Of a DNA stretch of 64,000 nucleotides, positions 45,910 through 57,235 are shown one piece after another. The stretch is from Dysidea avara (Eukaryota > Porifera > Demospongiae > Dictyoceratida > Dysideidae). Location of the stretch: the NCBI RefSeq assembly GCF_963678975.1, contig NC_089272.1, positions 5,204,359 to 5,268,358 of the forward strand, written 5' to 3'. A program made the position numbers and the translations under genes. The notes beneath the pieces were generated by a model, which saw nothing but the letters and a program-made list of their open reading frames with translations, had not been told where the DNA came from and searched no databases. Numbering within the stretch: position 1 is the first letter of the stretch; every line of letters starts with the position of its first letter.

Positions 45910-46830
45910 GTGAAACTCCTCCGTACCTTGCTATACAGTCAGAACCCCCAACACCTATCACTATCATATAAGTGTTCTCTTAGTCAGTTCATAGTTCATA
46001 TGTATGTTCTCATCTTACATGACATACACACACTGCACTCACACATACACTGTGCACCAGGGGCGGCAGAGAAGGGGGAGGGGAGGGGGGCTATAGCCCC
46101 TGTCAAAAAGATTATGGAGGGGCTTAGACCCCCTAAAATTATCTATAGCTGTCATTGAGAGCCTAGCTCAATAGCATCAATAATTCGAGATACTTAATAG
46201 AGCAGCCATAGGAGCAGTGTAACAAGCTATGTATGTAGTTATAAATAAGGAGATATAGTTTGTGGAGGGCAGCTATTGTCAGTTGCCTTTTTTTGGTCTT
46301 TCACTTACGCTAGGCCATGGCATCACCAAGCTAGATCCCTAAACCCCTCCCCCCAAATGAAGGTGTCTCCACCGCCCCTGCTGTGCATGCATGCACACAC
46401 GGATGAACACATTAAGTTACTTGCAAACTATTATCATAAATTGTGTGTGGTGTGCATTAATAGGAGGTTGGATATACAACTAAGACCAGAGGAGTCAACC
46501 AACGTGACTTTAATCATAAACACAACCTAGGATACTATCACTATGTAAGTACTTGTTATGTAATTATTACACATTATTGATCACATGTTTATAGTGTGTG
46601 TACATGATCCACTCATTGAATCCTGCCAGTGAAATTTAAATTAAGCTGATTATGTTGTGCCAGTCTACTTCTCTTGACCATAGTGTTAGCCATGAATTGT
46701 GGTATGTGTGTATGTCATTTGTATTTTAGGCTAACATGGTCATAATGCATTCTAAATGTGTAAAGTTCATAGAATCTGAAGGACTAAACTGTATATATGT
46801 TCATATTGTGATAGAAAACTTATAGAGTTT
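45910..46830 (+). repeat. Duplicated block, copy 1 (copy 2 at 49960-50470)
   Basis: Matches copy 2 before and after a hAT insertion (46058-46380): CATATAAGTGTTCTCTTAGT on one side, and CAAACTATTATCATAAATTG, GAGTCAACCAACGTGACTTT and GAATCTGAAGGACT on the other. The GTGACTTT region reads LDIQLRPEESTNVTL here against LDVQLRAEESTNVTF in copy 2, with conservative changes only, so it could derive from an exon; copy 1 then meets a stop. Confidence 0.7.
46058..46380. mobile_element. hAT-like MITE with 8-bp TSD and motif copy
   Basis: Starts CAGGGGCGG and ends CCGCCCCTG. The flanks CTGTGCAC (46050-46057) and CTGTGCAT (46381-46388) match at seven of eight positions, as expected of a hAT duplication. 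It contains one motif copy (about 46193-46207) and shares GAGCAGTGTA and TTACGCTAGG segments with 12425-12689. It interrupts the duplicated block, so it inserted after, or independently in one copy of, that duplication. Confidence 0.85.
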
Positions 46831-46960
46831 CTGTGCTATACAGTATGAATCCACCCATTACAGTGGTCCCAATAAGAATTCTTAAGTGCCAGGACAAAAT
46901 GTCCTGACAAATCTAAACTTGTCTGGACATGTTTATACTTTGCAGTAACACTGCCTGTAG

Positions 46961-47176
46961 TCAGCATTTTCTGATGTAAGGTTCTCTACTTGTAGGCAGT
47001 ATGTGCTGAAACACTATTAAAGTGATTTTGTGAAGTTTCTGTATAGCAGCGAGGTTGGCATTATATATCTCTTGGGTGGCTTGAATGTTTAATCTCCTAG
47101 CAACCAAGAGACAGCTTGTAATGCTAAAGTCTGCTGCCCGACTGACCGTTAATCCACTGATTAAGAGCACTGCCAT
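46961..47176 (-). CDS. Unrecognised minus-strand open frame
   Basis: 71 codons from ATG to stop: MAVLLISGLTVSRAADFSIT onward, then LNIQATQEIYNANLAAIQKL. The first 15 residues are hydrophobic and could be a weak signal peptide. The rest is helical and charged. No family is recognised and no splice context is clear. It begins 28 bases from a 200-bp foldback element, which makes a repeat origin equally possible. Confidence 0.3.
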   Translation of the reverse strand: MAVLLISGLTVSRAADFSITSCLLVARRLNIQATQEIYNANLAAIQKLHKITLIVFQHILPTSREPYIRKC

Positions 47177-47204
47177 TACAGCAACAAGAAACTAAGGAGC
47201 TGCA

Positions 47205-47404
47205 GTACCGCTCAAGTGTAATGTCGTCTCGCAAGAGTGCAAGTGATTAAAAAACTTGCTAAGTAAAGGGCGTGGCACTCACTTTGTTTGTGAGTTTTCA
47301 TCCCAAATGAACACTTGCGAGTGATATGGGTGCCATGCCCTTCAATTAGCAAGTCTTTTTAATGGCTTGCACTTTTGCGAGATGACGTTACATTTGAGCG
47401 GTAC
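47205..47404. mobile_element. 200-bp foldback element
   Basis: Left GTACCGCTCAAGTGTAATGT and right ACGTTACATTTGAGCGGTAC are complements. Pairing continues inward for about 80 bases per arm (TCTCGCAAGAGTGCAAG against CTTGCACTTTTGCGAGA). No target duplication is recognisable. Confidence 0.8.
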
Positions 47405-47576
47405 CATACTTCTAACTGGTGATAAATTATGTAAGGTTTCATTTTTCCGTAATGTAAACATAGCTCTAAACAGAAAATAATTCTCCATAAATGATAAAAA
47501 AGTATTTCATTTTCTAAACTATCCATTCCCTGCAATGAAAACAAAGTGGTGATGAATTGTTGTCTGCTACTCTATA

Positions 47577-48284
47577 TGTGACCGGATCTGCGAAAACCCG
47601 ACATAATGGCGCATTTTCCAAATTCTTTATTATTGAATATTTATAATCTACTTAGCCAATTGTATGCTCTGGCCAAGTTTCAGCTTCATATGGCTGTTTC
47701 AGTGACTGTTCTATCAATCGCTCTTGTTTCACATGTTTGGGTTTTGCTTTTTATCTCTTTAGCTAATACTCTCAGCATGAAAGGTTTGCACTACGATAGT
47801 TACTTCATGTGCAGACTGATTTTCAAGTTATTCTGTCAAGCAGATTACCCTGTGGGTGTGAAAACAAATCACAATTTTCAAAATTGTGCATAACTCCCTT
47901 GTTTTTATTTGATCTATTTTAAAATTTGACTGTAAATATGTTGTATTATGCTCTTACTGCCTTCCAAATTTGAAGCTATATTTAAAGTATGCGCAAGTAA
48001 TTGCAGTTTATCTAAATGTGCTTAAAGAATATGTAAGAATATTACGAAGAAAAATATGAAGACAATCTTTAAAGGTACATATCTCAATGATTGCTTTCAA
48101 CTAAATTTTGGTAAAGGAGGTGTCCCACCTAAGGGAGTTTTCACAGCAAAACTGGTTAATTTCCTTTCGGGGACTATCGAGCTATGGATGTGTGAAAATG
48201 TCGTTTTCTTGGTTCCTGTAAAATGCCCACTCATATTTCGCCCATCCACACTAGCTATACTTGGCTGCATGACACACTATCATT
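47577..48284 (+). mobile_element. Element with one TGTGACCGGATCTG end, other end missing
   Basis: Begins TA then TGTGACCGGATCTGCGAAAA, like the ends at 50655 and 61679, but no matching right end is found before the tandem repeat at 48285. Two open frames inside (47606-47893, 48056-48292) show no transposase motif. Confidence 0.45.
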
Positions 48285-48373
48285 TGTCTTGATTATCCAC
48301 TAAACTGTCTTGATTATCCACTAAACTGTCTTGATTATCCACTAAACTGTCTTGATTATCCACTAAACTGTCT
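48285..48373. repeat. 21-bp tandem, about 4.3 copies
   Basis: TGTCTTGATTATCCACTAAA plus C, identical in four consecutive units, the last followed by a truncated unit (TGTCTC). Confidence 0.95.
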
Positions 48374-49372
48374 CAACAATGTTATTTCAAGATGACAACT
48401 GGCTTAACACAATTAGCTTGTTGATGTACATGTTCTACTGAGCCCTAATCATGTATACAATTGAGCTATACTTCCTAATTGACAAATAGTTTGTTATGAA
48501 ATGTAATGTATACAAGTGTTTCTATTGTGTAGTTCTATAAACAAGATGTTCTAATGAGACTGATCAACAATCAGGATTACTAGATACCAACTGAGAGGAA
48601 GTACCACATACACACACAAAGTTTACTGTGTTCAAGTTTCTGGGGCAGATGAAGTTGCTGATACTTCTAACAAAATGGATCAGGGTTTAGTATTTGTGAG
48701 ATCTAAAAGTGCACTGCTACTACTCCAATTGAAGATGTTCATTAACAGTTTGATTGTGGGTTGTGACAATAAACAGTTCTCAGGGTAGGTAACCAGTATA
48801 GTGGATATTGAAGTAAATGTTATGGGCAGAAGTGTAAGGGATTAGAAATGGCCAACATCATAAAATGTTTTATGCTAGGGAAGATGTTCTGTTGTTGGGC
48901 TCTATTATGGAATACTCAGTCACTTGTATATGTCCGTCATGATGTGTGTATGTGACAAATGATTTGTTTGATTGTACAGTTTACAAGTGTTGTGGTTTGG
49001 ATACTAAACAACATTACTTCTATGTATGTATGAGCTACAGTAAAGCTGGTACAATTATCTCAACAGGAGCCTGCTAATGGGCTCCTGATCTTACGGACTT
49101 GAATTTACTGTAAGTAAAAAAAAGTAAATAAAAAATCTGCATACGGTGTACATTCATTACAGCTACTCAAAGCCTAACCCCTTCCCCTGTATCTATACTA
49201 ACTGTACTAGTGTGTAGGCTAGTTGGTTGTGCTATTATATGTATATCCTTTGTGGAACTGCCCTACAGCCCAATTTGTTGTTTGTGAATTGTATGTCTAT
49301 CACATTGGAATAATTACTAAACAGTTATTATACCTGTAACTACTTTTTCTCATTTTGATTTTAGCATATATC
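48374..49372. other. Non-coding, nothing recognised
   Basis: No repeat boundary, RNA gene or convincing exon was found here. Confidence 0.4.
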
Positions 49373-49730
49373 AACGATACTGTTCTGTGTTGACTGGAGA
49401 CAGAGGCAATGGTGAAGAAGTTGTATCAACTGTATCATGGCCTTATGCTGTCTACAGTACATAGCTGTGTAGGAGTTGGTATGTTTGTATGTGCTTGTGT
49501 ATGTATGTACATGTGTTTTTATTGTGTATAAACAAACATGACAGTCCATAGTATTGTAATGTGTTGTATTCCTTGTAATTGTGTGTAATAAAATAATTGT
49601 ATCCATATTTTGTACATTGATATTCACTTTAATGATCTTGTTTATTATGGTTGTCAGTCACACCGTAGTCATGGTAACAAGTGGTCATGGGATAATAATA
49701 TGGTTTTATTATTTTTATGCTATCCCACTA

Positions 49731-49804
49731 GGGACATGTGAGAAGGCTAAAGCCTGTGGTACTGATGGTTTCATCTTTGATAACACTGGTGTAGTGTGTC
49801 ACTG
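49731..49804 (+). CDS. Candidate cysteine-containing exon
   Basis: After CCACTAG the frame reads TCEKAKACGTDGFIFDNTGV then VCH and a TGA at about 49803. Three cysteines with GTDGFIFDN between them could be the end of an EGF-like or other extracellular module. A donor-like GTAATG lies 28 bases past the stop. Evidence is composition only. Confidence 0.25.
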
Positions 49805-49959
49805 AAATTTACTGGTGGAGATAATGACAGGTAATGTGTACATGTACAGGATATAGTATTAGTTTGTGTGTATCTTTGTGTATGTACTGTATGTGTGTTT
49901 GTGTACATGTGTGTTCTCCACACTCATCTCACAAAGTCACCTACACATGTACACCTGTG

Positions 49960-50150
49960 AAAATTGTGAAGCGTAAGTTGTGATTTTTCCTTATCATTAT
50001 CGTACAAGTGTTCTGTTAGTCATATCATGTGCACGTTCCACACTGTCTCATCTCACAAAATACTCACGTGTATGTATGCATACCACACACACATGCACGC
50101 ACACGCACACACACAGAGTCACACACACAGACACACACACACAGACACAG

Positions 50151-50207
<57 letters not shown>

Positions 50208-50470
50208 CACACACACTACTTGTAAACTATTATGATAAATTGTGTATGGTATGCATTAATAGGAATTTGGATGTACAACTAAGAGCAGAGGAGTCAACCA
50301 ACGTGACTTTCAGTACATTTAACCTGTTAGCCATGAGTAAGTTTTAGTTGTGGGGTATGTGTGTATGTCACTTGTACTGTACTTGTATTTTAGACTAAAA
50401 TGTGTTCTAAACGTCTCAATATAAAGCTCATAGAGTCTGAAGGACTGTATTATTGTGATATGTGTTCATG
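49960..50470 (+). repeat. Duplicated block, copy 2, with (CA)n expansion
   Basis: Collinear with 45910-46830 but without the hAT insertion and with a (CA)n tract of about 130 bases at 50083-50217 in its place. The segment 50264-50334 reads NLDVQLRAEESTNVTFSTFN and is followed by a consensus donor GTAAGT; the acceptor before it is TTAATAG. Frames crossing the CA tract are low-complexity. Confidence 0.7.
50264..50334 (+). CDS. Candidate exon in duplicated block
   Basis: Bounded by TTAATAG and GTAAGT, reading LDVQLRAEESTNVTFSTFNL. The matching interval in copy 1 (about 46469-46530) differs by three conservative replacements and then a stop. In both copies the sequence after the next TTTTAG continues, in phase, straight into TAA, so this may be the penultimate exon of a small gene. 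No family is recognised. Confidence 0.3.
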
Positions 50471-50654
50471 TAGTGGCTGTATCATTTGGCTTGAGTTTTT
50501 AAAGAAACTGGCGGTACTGCTCCCACATCTAGGCTGTGGTACATTATAATGTACTGTAGCCAGCCAGGGTCTATAAGATCTGGGCCTTAAATTTTGCTTT
50601 TGAAGTTATAGGTGGCTTTGTGGTTTATGCTGTGATAGACAGCTCTGTGATGTA

Positions 50655-51770
50655 TGTGATCGGATCTGCTAGAACCCCATATGTTAGTACATTTATCAGA
50701 TTCCATTTTATTTTATTTAGATAGCCAAGGTATGGTCAACCGAAGTTTCAGCTCTAGAAGCCATGAACTTTTGAAGTTGCGGTACTACAAAGTGGCAACA
50801 GCAGATAAATCGATTTGTACAGTGACAATACGGAAAATAAACTACAGGCACTTAATTAATTAACCCTTTGGCCCCTAAATATTGGCTTTGGTTCTTAAAA
50901 ACGAAAGTTATTTTACGAAAAATACGCATTTTGACATATAAATTTGGGCTCCTGTTACTCCATGTAGGAACAACCTATTCCTTCGTGGTTTGTGTTAAAC
51001 TACTCACGGAGGATAAATCTACAACATCATATAACTTTTACTAACCTTCTTTATTCCGTCTCTCCTTTATGACAGGTAGTATCGTAGCAATTATCATCTT
51101 AAAAATGGCCGAAAATTCTTTCAAACGCATATTGCCCTTACTTCATGCTTGATAGTGCTACAATGTTCGGATAAAGCTTAGGGTATTTCCCATTAACCAC
51201 AGAGTAGCGTGGTCCAAACCGTATATTCATAGGATATTTTGTTTACAAGATATGTGCGTTTGAACACATGCTTGTAACATAAGCCAATACATTGGCTTTC
51301 GCATTTAACAGAACACTTTTTTTTATTAACATAGGGGCCAAAGGGAAATCAATCATAACTTACAGTACAAACGCAGTCCTCTACCAAGATGCAACTTTTA
51401 CCATCAAGTTCTCCATGAACAGGCAAATCCATTGCTGGGTGAGTTTTGTCTTCCAGGCTCACCAGGGCGAAGGCAAAAACGTGAGGGGAAAAAACAGTAG
51501 TGAACTGCTCATGCAATGCATGGTAGGCAAATGCTCATATCTTCCTTCTCCTGGGAGTACTGACATGAAACAAAGATCTTGGAATCCTCTTACGTTGGGG
51601 ATCACAATGATACCAAGGTTTTTGGTGTTGTCATTTTACTTGATTGTAAAACAACTACTTAAAAATTTTACGGATATTTTTTTTTGATTTCATTAAATAT
51701 TCTACCCATTGCATTCTACTGTAAAATTAGGCTTGCGTGAACATATGGGATTCTTTCAGATCCAGTCACA
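50655..51770. mobile_element. 1.1-kb element with TGTGATCGGATCTG ends
   Basis: Left TGTGATCGGATCTGCTAGAA and the complement of the right end TGTGACTGGATCTGAAAGAA, with TA on each side. It contains a 131-codon frame (51292-51687) with no recognised motif. It is probably a longer relative of the element at 61679-62280. Confidence 0.7.
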
Positions 51771-52054
51771 TATATAGTTTCTGTACATTTATCAAATATA
51801 ATTTTTCCCTATATCCACCCATGTATGCCAATGAACTACACCTTGTAAGGAGTTACTTCTAGTGATAAATTAAAGTTCATACTACCACAACAAATCTGCA
51901 TATCCTAAATTGTTGAAACAAAACTTGTGTGTACATGTGTGTGGTGTGTGTGTGCGGTATAGAGCATAGGTCGTGTGTTAATGTACTGTACATATGTGGA
52001 GTACTGTAGTCTGTAGCATCTGTTATATAGTCTGTGGTGTGTTTGTGTAGTGTG

Positions 52055-52229
52055 CAGGGCCACCCACGGGGGGAATTTTGACTCGGGCCCCAACTTGAAA
52101 GGGGCCCCTAGGGAACCCCCTTGAATAACTGTTTAAAAGATTGATATACTCTAATAGAGCAGTCAAGATCCAAATACTCTAATAGAGCAGTCACAGTTTC
52201 AGTAGCAAGCTTATCTCTGGGCGACCCTG
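52055..52229. mobile_element. 175-bp hAT-like MITE with perfect 8-bp TSD and motif pair
   Basis: Starts CAGGGCCACCCA and ends TGGGCGACCCTG. The flanking GTAGTGTG (52047-52054, 52230-52237) is a perfect 8-bp duplication. Two nearly identical motif copies (52149-52165, 52177-52193) are 28 bases apart. They are the only conserved internal feature shared with the CAGGGGCGG family. Confidence 0.9.
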
Positions 52230-52239
52230 GTAGTGTGTG

Positions 52240-52275
52240 TTGGTGTTTTGTGTGTGTGTGTGTGTGTGTGTAGTG

Positions 52276-52328
<53 letters not shown>

Positions 52329-52530
52329 GGTATGTGTGCCAGGCTGGTGCCTATCCTAGTGGTACAACACCAATGCTATGTTTAAGGTTTGATGCTCATT
52401 AATTCCCAACTACTTCCTTGAGCAAGATTTTTTACATTGCTACACTGTAGATAAGAACTTATCTGCTGTGTCATCAATGGTCACCTGGTGTTAACTGAAT
52501 CTCATACTGTATCTTTCCAAGATCTTGTAG
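52240..52530. repeat. (GT)n tract plus SINE-like segment
   Basis: About 85 bases of GT with small breaks, then GTGCCAGGCTGGTGCCTATC, CACCAATGCTATGTTTAAGG, TTCCTTGAGCAAG and TCACCTGGTGTTAACTG, in the order seen at 44254 and 58205. Confidence 0.75.
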
Positions 52531-52609
52531 TGTACAAAGTACCATGCGCTAATGCACACGCATACGAGTTACAAAATTGGGAATTAAACCGCGTGGTCAT
52601 ACATTACAG

Positions 52610-53190
52610 ATACAAATACTGTACCATCAATAACTTGTGGTAGTCTTCTACTGTTCATTTAATCATACTGACAGCATTATAATGATGTGTGAAACTGAAT
52701 CAGCAATGACTCACTTTGCCAGATGCACGCGTATTATTGGTGCATGGCGCTTTGTATACTGCAAGATCTTGGAAAAATACAATACAACGGGCAACATTCA
52801 GTCAGGGGTGAAAATAACAATTGGCCATCAGTTATTTACTGATCAGATTAACAAGATTGCAGCTCATTTTCTTTTCTGGTTTGACAGTTGGGATGTAGTT
52901 TATGTTTCTCACCACCATTGTTTACATAGTTGACATAAAGGTATTTGTTGCTAGGTGATATAATAAGCTTTATACTGTAGATCTTGTGATATTGGCTGAG
53001 TGACTATAGATCTGATGATATTTCAAAACCAATTTTCAGTTGGAGATTTGAGAACCTACACTGTCACCATGGTACAGCCACCTATGGGGTACTAGTTCTA
53101 CCCCCAGGAGGATTTGCCTGCACTAACTGTTTAACAGTTGAATAGTGTAAAAGTCAGAAAAGTATCCCAGAAATTCTGTATCGACACTTT
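52610..53190 (+). repeat. Dispersed duplicate shared with 58480-58880
   Basis: Shared ordered blocks: GTCAGGGGTGAAAATAAC, TGGGATGTAGTTTATGTTTC, TTGTTGCTAGGTGATATAAT, ACTGTCACCATGGTACAGCC, CCCCAGGAGGATTTGC. Each copy directly follows a GT-linked SINE-like copy, so tract, SINE-like part and this block may form one unit about 0.6-0.9 kb long. Confidence 0.75.
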
Positions 53191-53459
53191 CTTTAGAAGT
53201 GTATATTAATTTAGATACTACAACATCAGGACACCATTTAGGCATCATTAGTATCCTTCTACGTCAAACACCATCCTTCTCTTTCCATTGTGGCAAATAG
53301 TACTTGTATCATTTACTCCAATTAAGCAGTTACGTATTTAGCATAGCAGGAAAGGAATTTAAACCTGAGCGTAGTAGACTTTAAAACGATTAGTATGCAG
53401 CGTAATAGTTCTGTGAATATAAAATATAAAACTGTATGCACGGCTACATAAATTTTACT

Positions 53460-53620
53460 ATGGCAAAATGTACTGTACTTGTACTTTACTTTAGTACTTC
53501 CTGTATGTACTTGTACTTTATTTAGGCACTCTCGTGATTTCAGTTGGAGTACTTGTACTTCGCAAACTCAAAAGTACTTGTACTTTACTAAAGTACTTTT
53601 AAATGTGCTTGGCCCCATGT
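53460..53620. repeat. Array of AAGTACTTGTACTTT units
   Basis: Six or so partly inverted copies of ACTTGTACTTTACT and AGTACTT occur in 150 bases, ending at GTGCTTGGCCCCATG. Arrays like this occur at subterminal ends of some hAT elements. No second terminus was found. Confidence 0.5.
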
Positions 53621-53964
53621 TTGGTCAGGATTACTTCATACAATAGTGATCATATGATAGCAACTGGCGCTGTTCACCAGTGAAGTAAAAGTTACTGGGC
53701 GGTCTGACAGAGCTTGTTCTGTTAGTCCACTGAGATGCTTCGTTGTGGTCTATGGATTTCCACTTTTGTTCGTGCATTACCACAAATATGCTGTCCAATT
53801 AAGTTTGTACGGCTGCCCCTAATCAGTTATTTGTCACCGTAATGATGTAGCTAATTGGTTCACTACAAAAATCAGAACACAGTAGCTGCAATTATACCAA
53901 TTGTTTTAGCTGTAGAAAACAAGGCACTACAACCACACCTCTTAGTGTTACTGGAGATTGAGAT

Positions 53965-55175
53965 TAGGGCTGGGATGAATATTGAAATTTATCTTTGAAT
54001 ATTTTCTAATAAAATGTTCGAACATTTGAAGCTTCAGTGTTAGCTATACAAGTTACAGGTTTTTTGTATTTATGCACATCCTTCTTAAGTTTTATCTTTC
54101 TAATCCTATTTAATAAGTTTATAAGCATTTGGAAAGTGCATATCAGCAGTACTGAATGACGCAATCGATCAATTGCAAATGGGTGTGTCCGTTATAGTAC
54201 AATCGTGTATAGGTAAACACCAGCTAATGGCTAAAAGGATGTTTTCCATGTATTATCTATCACTTTATAAACTGTACAAGGCTACAACTACAGTAGCAAG
54301 CTAAACTGCGATGGCTTATACAGCTGTAAGTTAGTGTGGCACACGAAGATTGACTGCGAAGAGTAGATGTGTGCCGATATGGGTTTTTGACATGTACTGA
54401 TATCCAATATTGATGCCACCAAAAGAAGCTGATAACCGATAGCCAATCTGATATTTGCATTATAGTTTTAAGCAAACAAAAGCGTACATTTACCACAACA
54501 TGTGCATGTACTCTGCCAGTGGTGTTAAACAGCTTAATTGGGTTTCCATTGTGCAATCCAGACAATTAGATACCCACAAACATTTTTATGTATACTCCCA
54601 TGAAGCCTTACACGGATATTTGCATTACTCCACATTCTAATGGCTTGTGAGAAAGCTCGTACAGCAAGTTTCCTTGGTTATCCTGTGACCCTTCTTTTTA
54701 TTACAAAGGTACTCTATAACTGCTTCATTTGTAGAGACTGTGATAAGCTGTCCAGCAACAAACACTAGAATCACATGCATTTGTATGGCTTTTCGTAGCA
54801 TAGGTCTTGGTGCAGAGTGAACAATCAGCCACTGGCACTAAAGTGCCACATGGATAATGTAGAAACCAATGCGTAATCCGTTTATGTACAAACTATTGCT
54901 ACTGCATAAATATCGGTAGCGATATTGGTCCTCCTGCTGTTCTGTACTGATACCGATATTATTAAAAATTACCATATCGGTGGCCAATATTATAGCTGAT
55001 CCGATTATCGGTACACCTCTAGCGAAGAGACAAACATCGAAGCAACTGATAACATTTATTTGTAATTCTTTCATAGACTATGAGTGCATCACAAAGCTTC
55101 AAAGGATACTTTTATAATTTGAAGTTTACTTAACCTTTGAATCCACAAAACATTCGAAGCTTCATCCCAGTCCTA
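53965..55175. mobile_element. hAT-like element A, split by a nested element
   Basis: Starts TAGGGCTGGGATGAAT and ends CATCCCAGTCCTA, flanked by the perfect 8-bp duplication ATTGAGAT (53957-53964, 55176-55183). Without the nested insertion it is about 545 bases, like its inverted relative at 55485-56048. A motif trio lies immediately outside at 55185-55244. Confidence 0.9.
54364..55021. mobile_element. Nested hAT-like element, TAGAKGTGTRCCGATA ends
   Basis: Starts TAGATGTGTGCCGATAT; the complement of its right end is TAGAGGTGTACCGATAATCG. Perfect duplication GCGAAGAG (54356-54363, 55022-55029). The relative at 55485-56048 shows this octamer once, in the empty site, which confirms the insertion. 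Frames inside show no transposase signature. Confidence 0.92.
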
Positions 55176-55184
55176 ATTGAGATA

Positions 55185-55244
55185 CTCTAATAAAGCAGTC
55201 ACCCTAATACGTCAGTCATGTACAATATTCTAATAGAACAGTCA
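55185..55244 (+). repeat. Three motif copies in a row
   Basis: CTCTAATAAAGCAGTCA, CCCTAATACGTCAGTCA and TTCTAATAGAACAGTCA at 55185, 55202 and 55228, starting two bases after the target duplication of element A. They therefore lie outside that element. Confidence 0.8.
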
Positions 55245-55484
55245 CATACTGTACATGTGTATCATAGGTATGATATAACAAATATGTTGACAAACTAGTG
55301 TATTAAAGAATCATTGAAGTAGTGATAGTAGTAGTTGTCATGTATACCACAACCTTGTATTGTATTGTGTGTATAGTGTATACTGTGTGTGTTCAAATGA
55401 TGTGACAACATACATACATGATGTAACCACTACTTGTGTCACTACCTGTTACTACTATCTTACTGGTTGTGTATATATAGGATT

Positions 55485-56048
55485 TATGGCTGGGATGAAG
55501 CTTCGAATGCTTTGTGGGTTCGAAGGTTAAGTAAACTTCAAATTATAAAAGTATCCTTTGAAGCTTCGTAATGCACTCATAGTCTACGAAAGAATCACAA
55601 ATAAACGTGGTTACTTTACTACAGCTGCTTATTCCTCTTGCGTGATCAATGTTCGTCTCTTCGCAATTGATCTTCGTGTGCCACACCCAATTTTAAACCA
55701 TCGGAAGTTCAGCTTGCTACCATAGTTGTAGCCTTGTACAGTTTATAAAGTGATAGATAGTACATGGAAAACATCCTTTTAGCCATTAGTTGGTGTTTAC
55801 CTGTGCATGATTGCAGAATAGCGGACATGCCCATTTCCAATCGATCGATTGCGTCTTTCAGTACTGCTGCTATGCACTTTCCAAATGTTTACAAACTTAT
55901 TAAATAGGTTTAGAAAGGTAAAACCTAAGAAGGATGTGTATAAATACAAGAAAACCTGTAACTTGAAAGCTAACACCGAAGCTTCGAATGTTCAAATATT
56001 TTATTAGCGAATCTTCGAAGGTAAATTTCAATATTCGTCCCAGCCCTA
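55485..56048. mobile_element. hAT-like element B, inverted relative of A
   Basis: Starts TATGGCTGGGATGAAGC and ends GTCCCAGCCCTA with the perfect duplication ATAGGATT (55477-55484, 56049-56056). It aligns in reverse to element A along its whole length, interrupted only by A's nested insertion. Confidence 0.92.
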
Positions 56049-56329
56049 ATAGGATTAGTGTACAACAAAGATGACAGTTCACAGATCATAACTGTCAATT
56101 GTGACATCAAGAATTATGAGATAGGCTGCCTAGGTTGTCATGGTAACATGGAGCTCCTGTATGACTACAATTAAGGTAGGATATAGCACTTCTTATTGTT
56201 TTACTGTGATTTAATATCATGGACTACTCCAGCTTGTTTCAATACTTTTATCGATGTGCTATGGTCCCTACTCTAGTTTAAAATTCCAAATTTTTTTGTG
56301 TACTTCTTGACTTTGTTTGTAAATAATTA

Positions 56330-57130
56330 TTATGCCTGGTGAACCCACGCATATCGCATCTGAAATGGCGCCGCATGCCCCAGCTATATTAATTATCGTC
56401 TGAAAAATGAAGTATCTGTTGCACTTCGTTGTCAGCTACGTTCAACCTGTTACACAGCATTTTGAATCAATAACTGTTTGAAAAAGTACCTCTGCAATCC
56501 CTGCATACCAAAAGAAATGGTACCGCATGCCCCAGTTATATCATTTATTGTCTGGCTGAAAAGTGAAATATCCATTACGCTTCGTTGTTGGCTGTGTTCA
56601 ACCTGTTACACAGCAGTACAAATCAAAAACTGTTTCAAAAGTACCTCTGCTAACAAAATAGTCATTATGAAGAATATGGATGATTTCCGTTACAAAGGGA
56701 AGCCATCACGTGCTACCACTACATTAACACTTCGCTGTCAGCAAAAATGAATGGGACACAAAGGAGGACACTGGTAAGTCCGTAAAGAATGCGTTATACA
56801 TACTGCGGTATGCCAAAAGGTACCTGTCGGGCTGAAGCGATGTTGAACAGTCAAGTCCGTAGCCTTAGCTGTTATCAAGTTATGCTTGTCTGAAGACATC
56901 AGTCAGTCAGTTACTCAGTTAGTAGAAAATCCTGTTAAATAATTTATTTTTTTTACTTTGTAGTAACTTGTTGAAAGCATTTTGGGTCGATCTGAAAGCT
57001 TGTTTGGGCTTAGTTTTACTTACTGCCTTATTGTTGTCAGGAGAAATTGAGGGTGATTTTTGGGTGATATTATTTTGTGGGCCACGCCTACTCCTTTGTG
57101 GTCCCTACTATACGGTACTGTATGATGATC
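56330..57130 (+). repeat. GTCAGTCAG dispersed family, second + copy
   Basis: Collinear with 20470-21270: TGGTGAACCCACGCAT, GCCGCATGCCCCAGCTAT (twice in tandem), GGGACACAAAGGAGGACA, ATCAGTCAGTCAGTTACTCA, AAGCATTTTGGGTC, then a TACGGTACTGTATGATG end. Open frames at 56478-57321 lie in repeat sequence. Confidence 0.75.
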
Positions 57131-57235
57131 TTGTTGGACCAGATTTCCTAATGTGGACCAGATTGCCCAGTGGTTACTGCATTGGGCTGTTAACCTTGGG
57201 GTCCAGGGAATGGATCCACAGCTGGAACGTATTTT

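Noticed and set aside
49980..50347. Thr-His-rich frames of 68-106 codons
   Set aside because: They cross the (CA)n tract; the coding look is low complexity.
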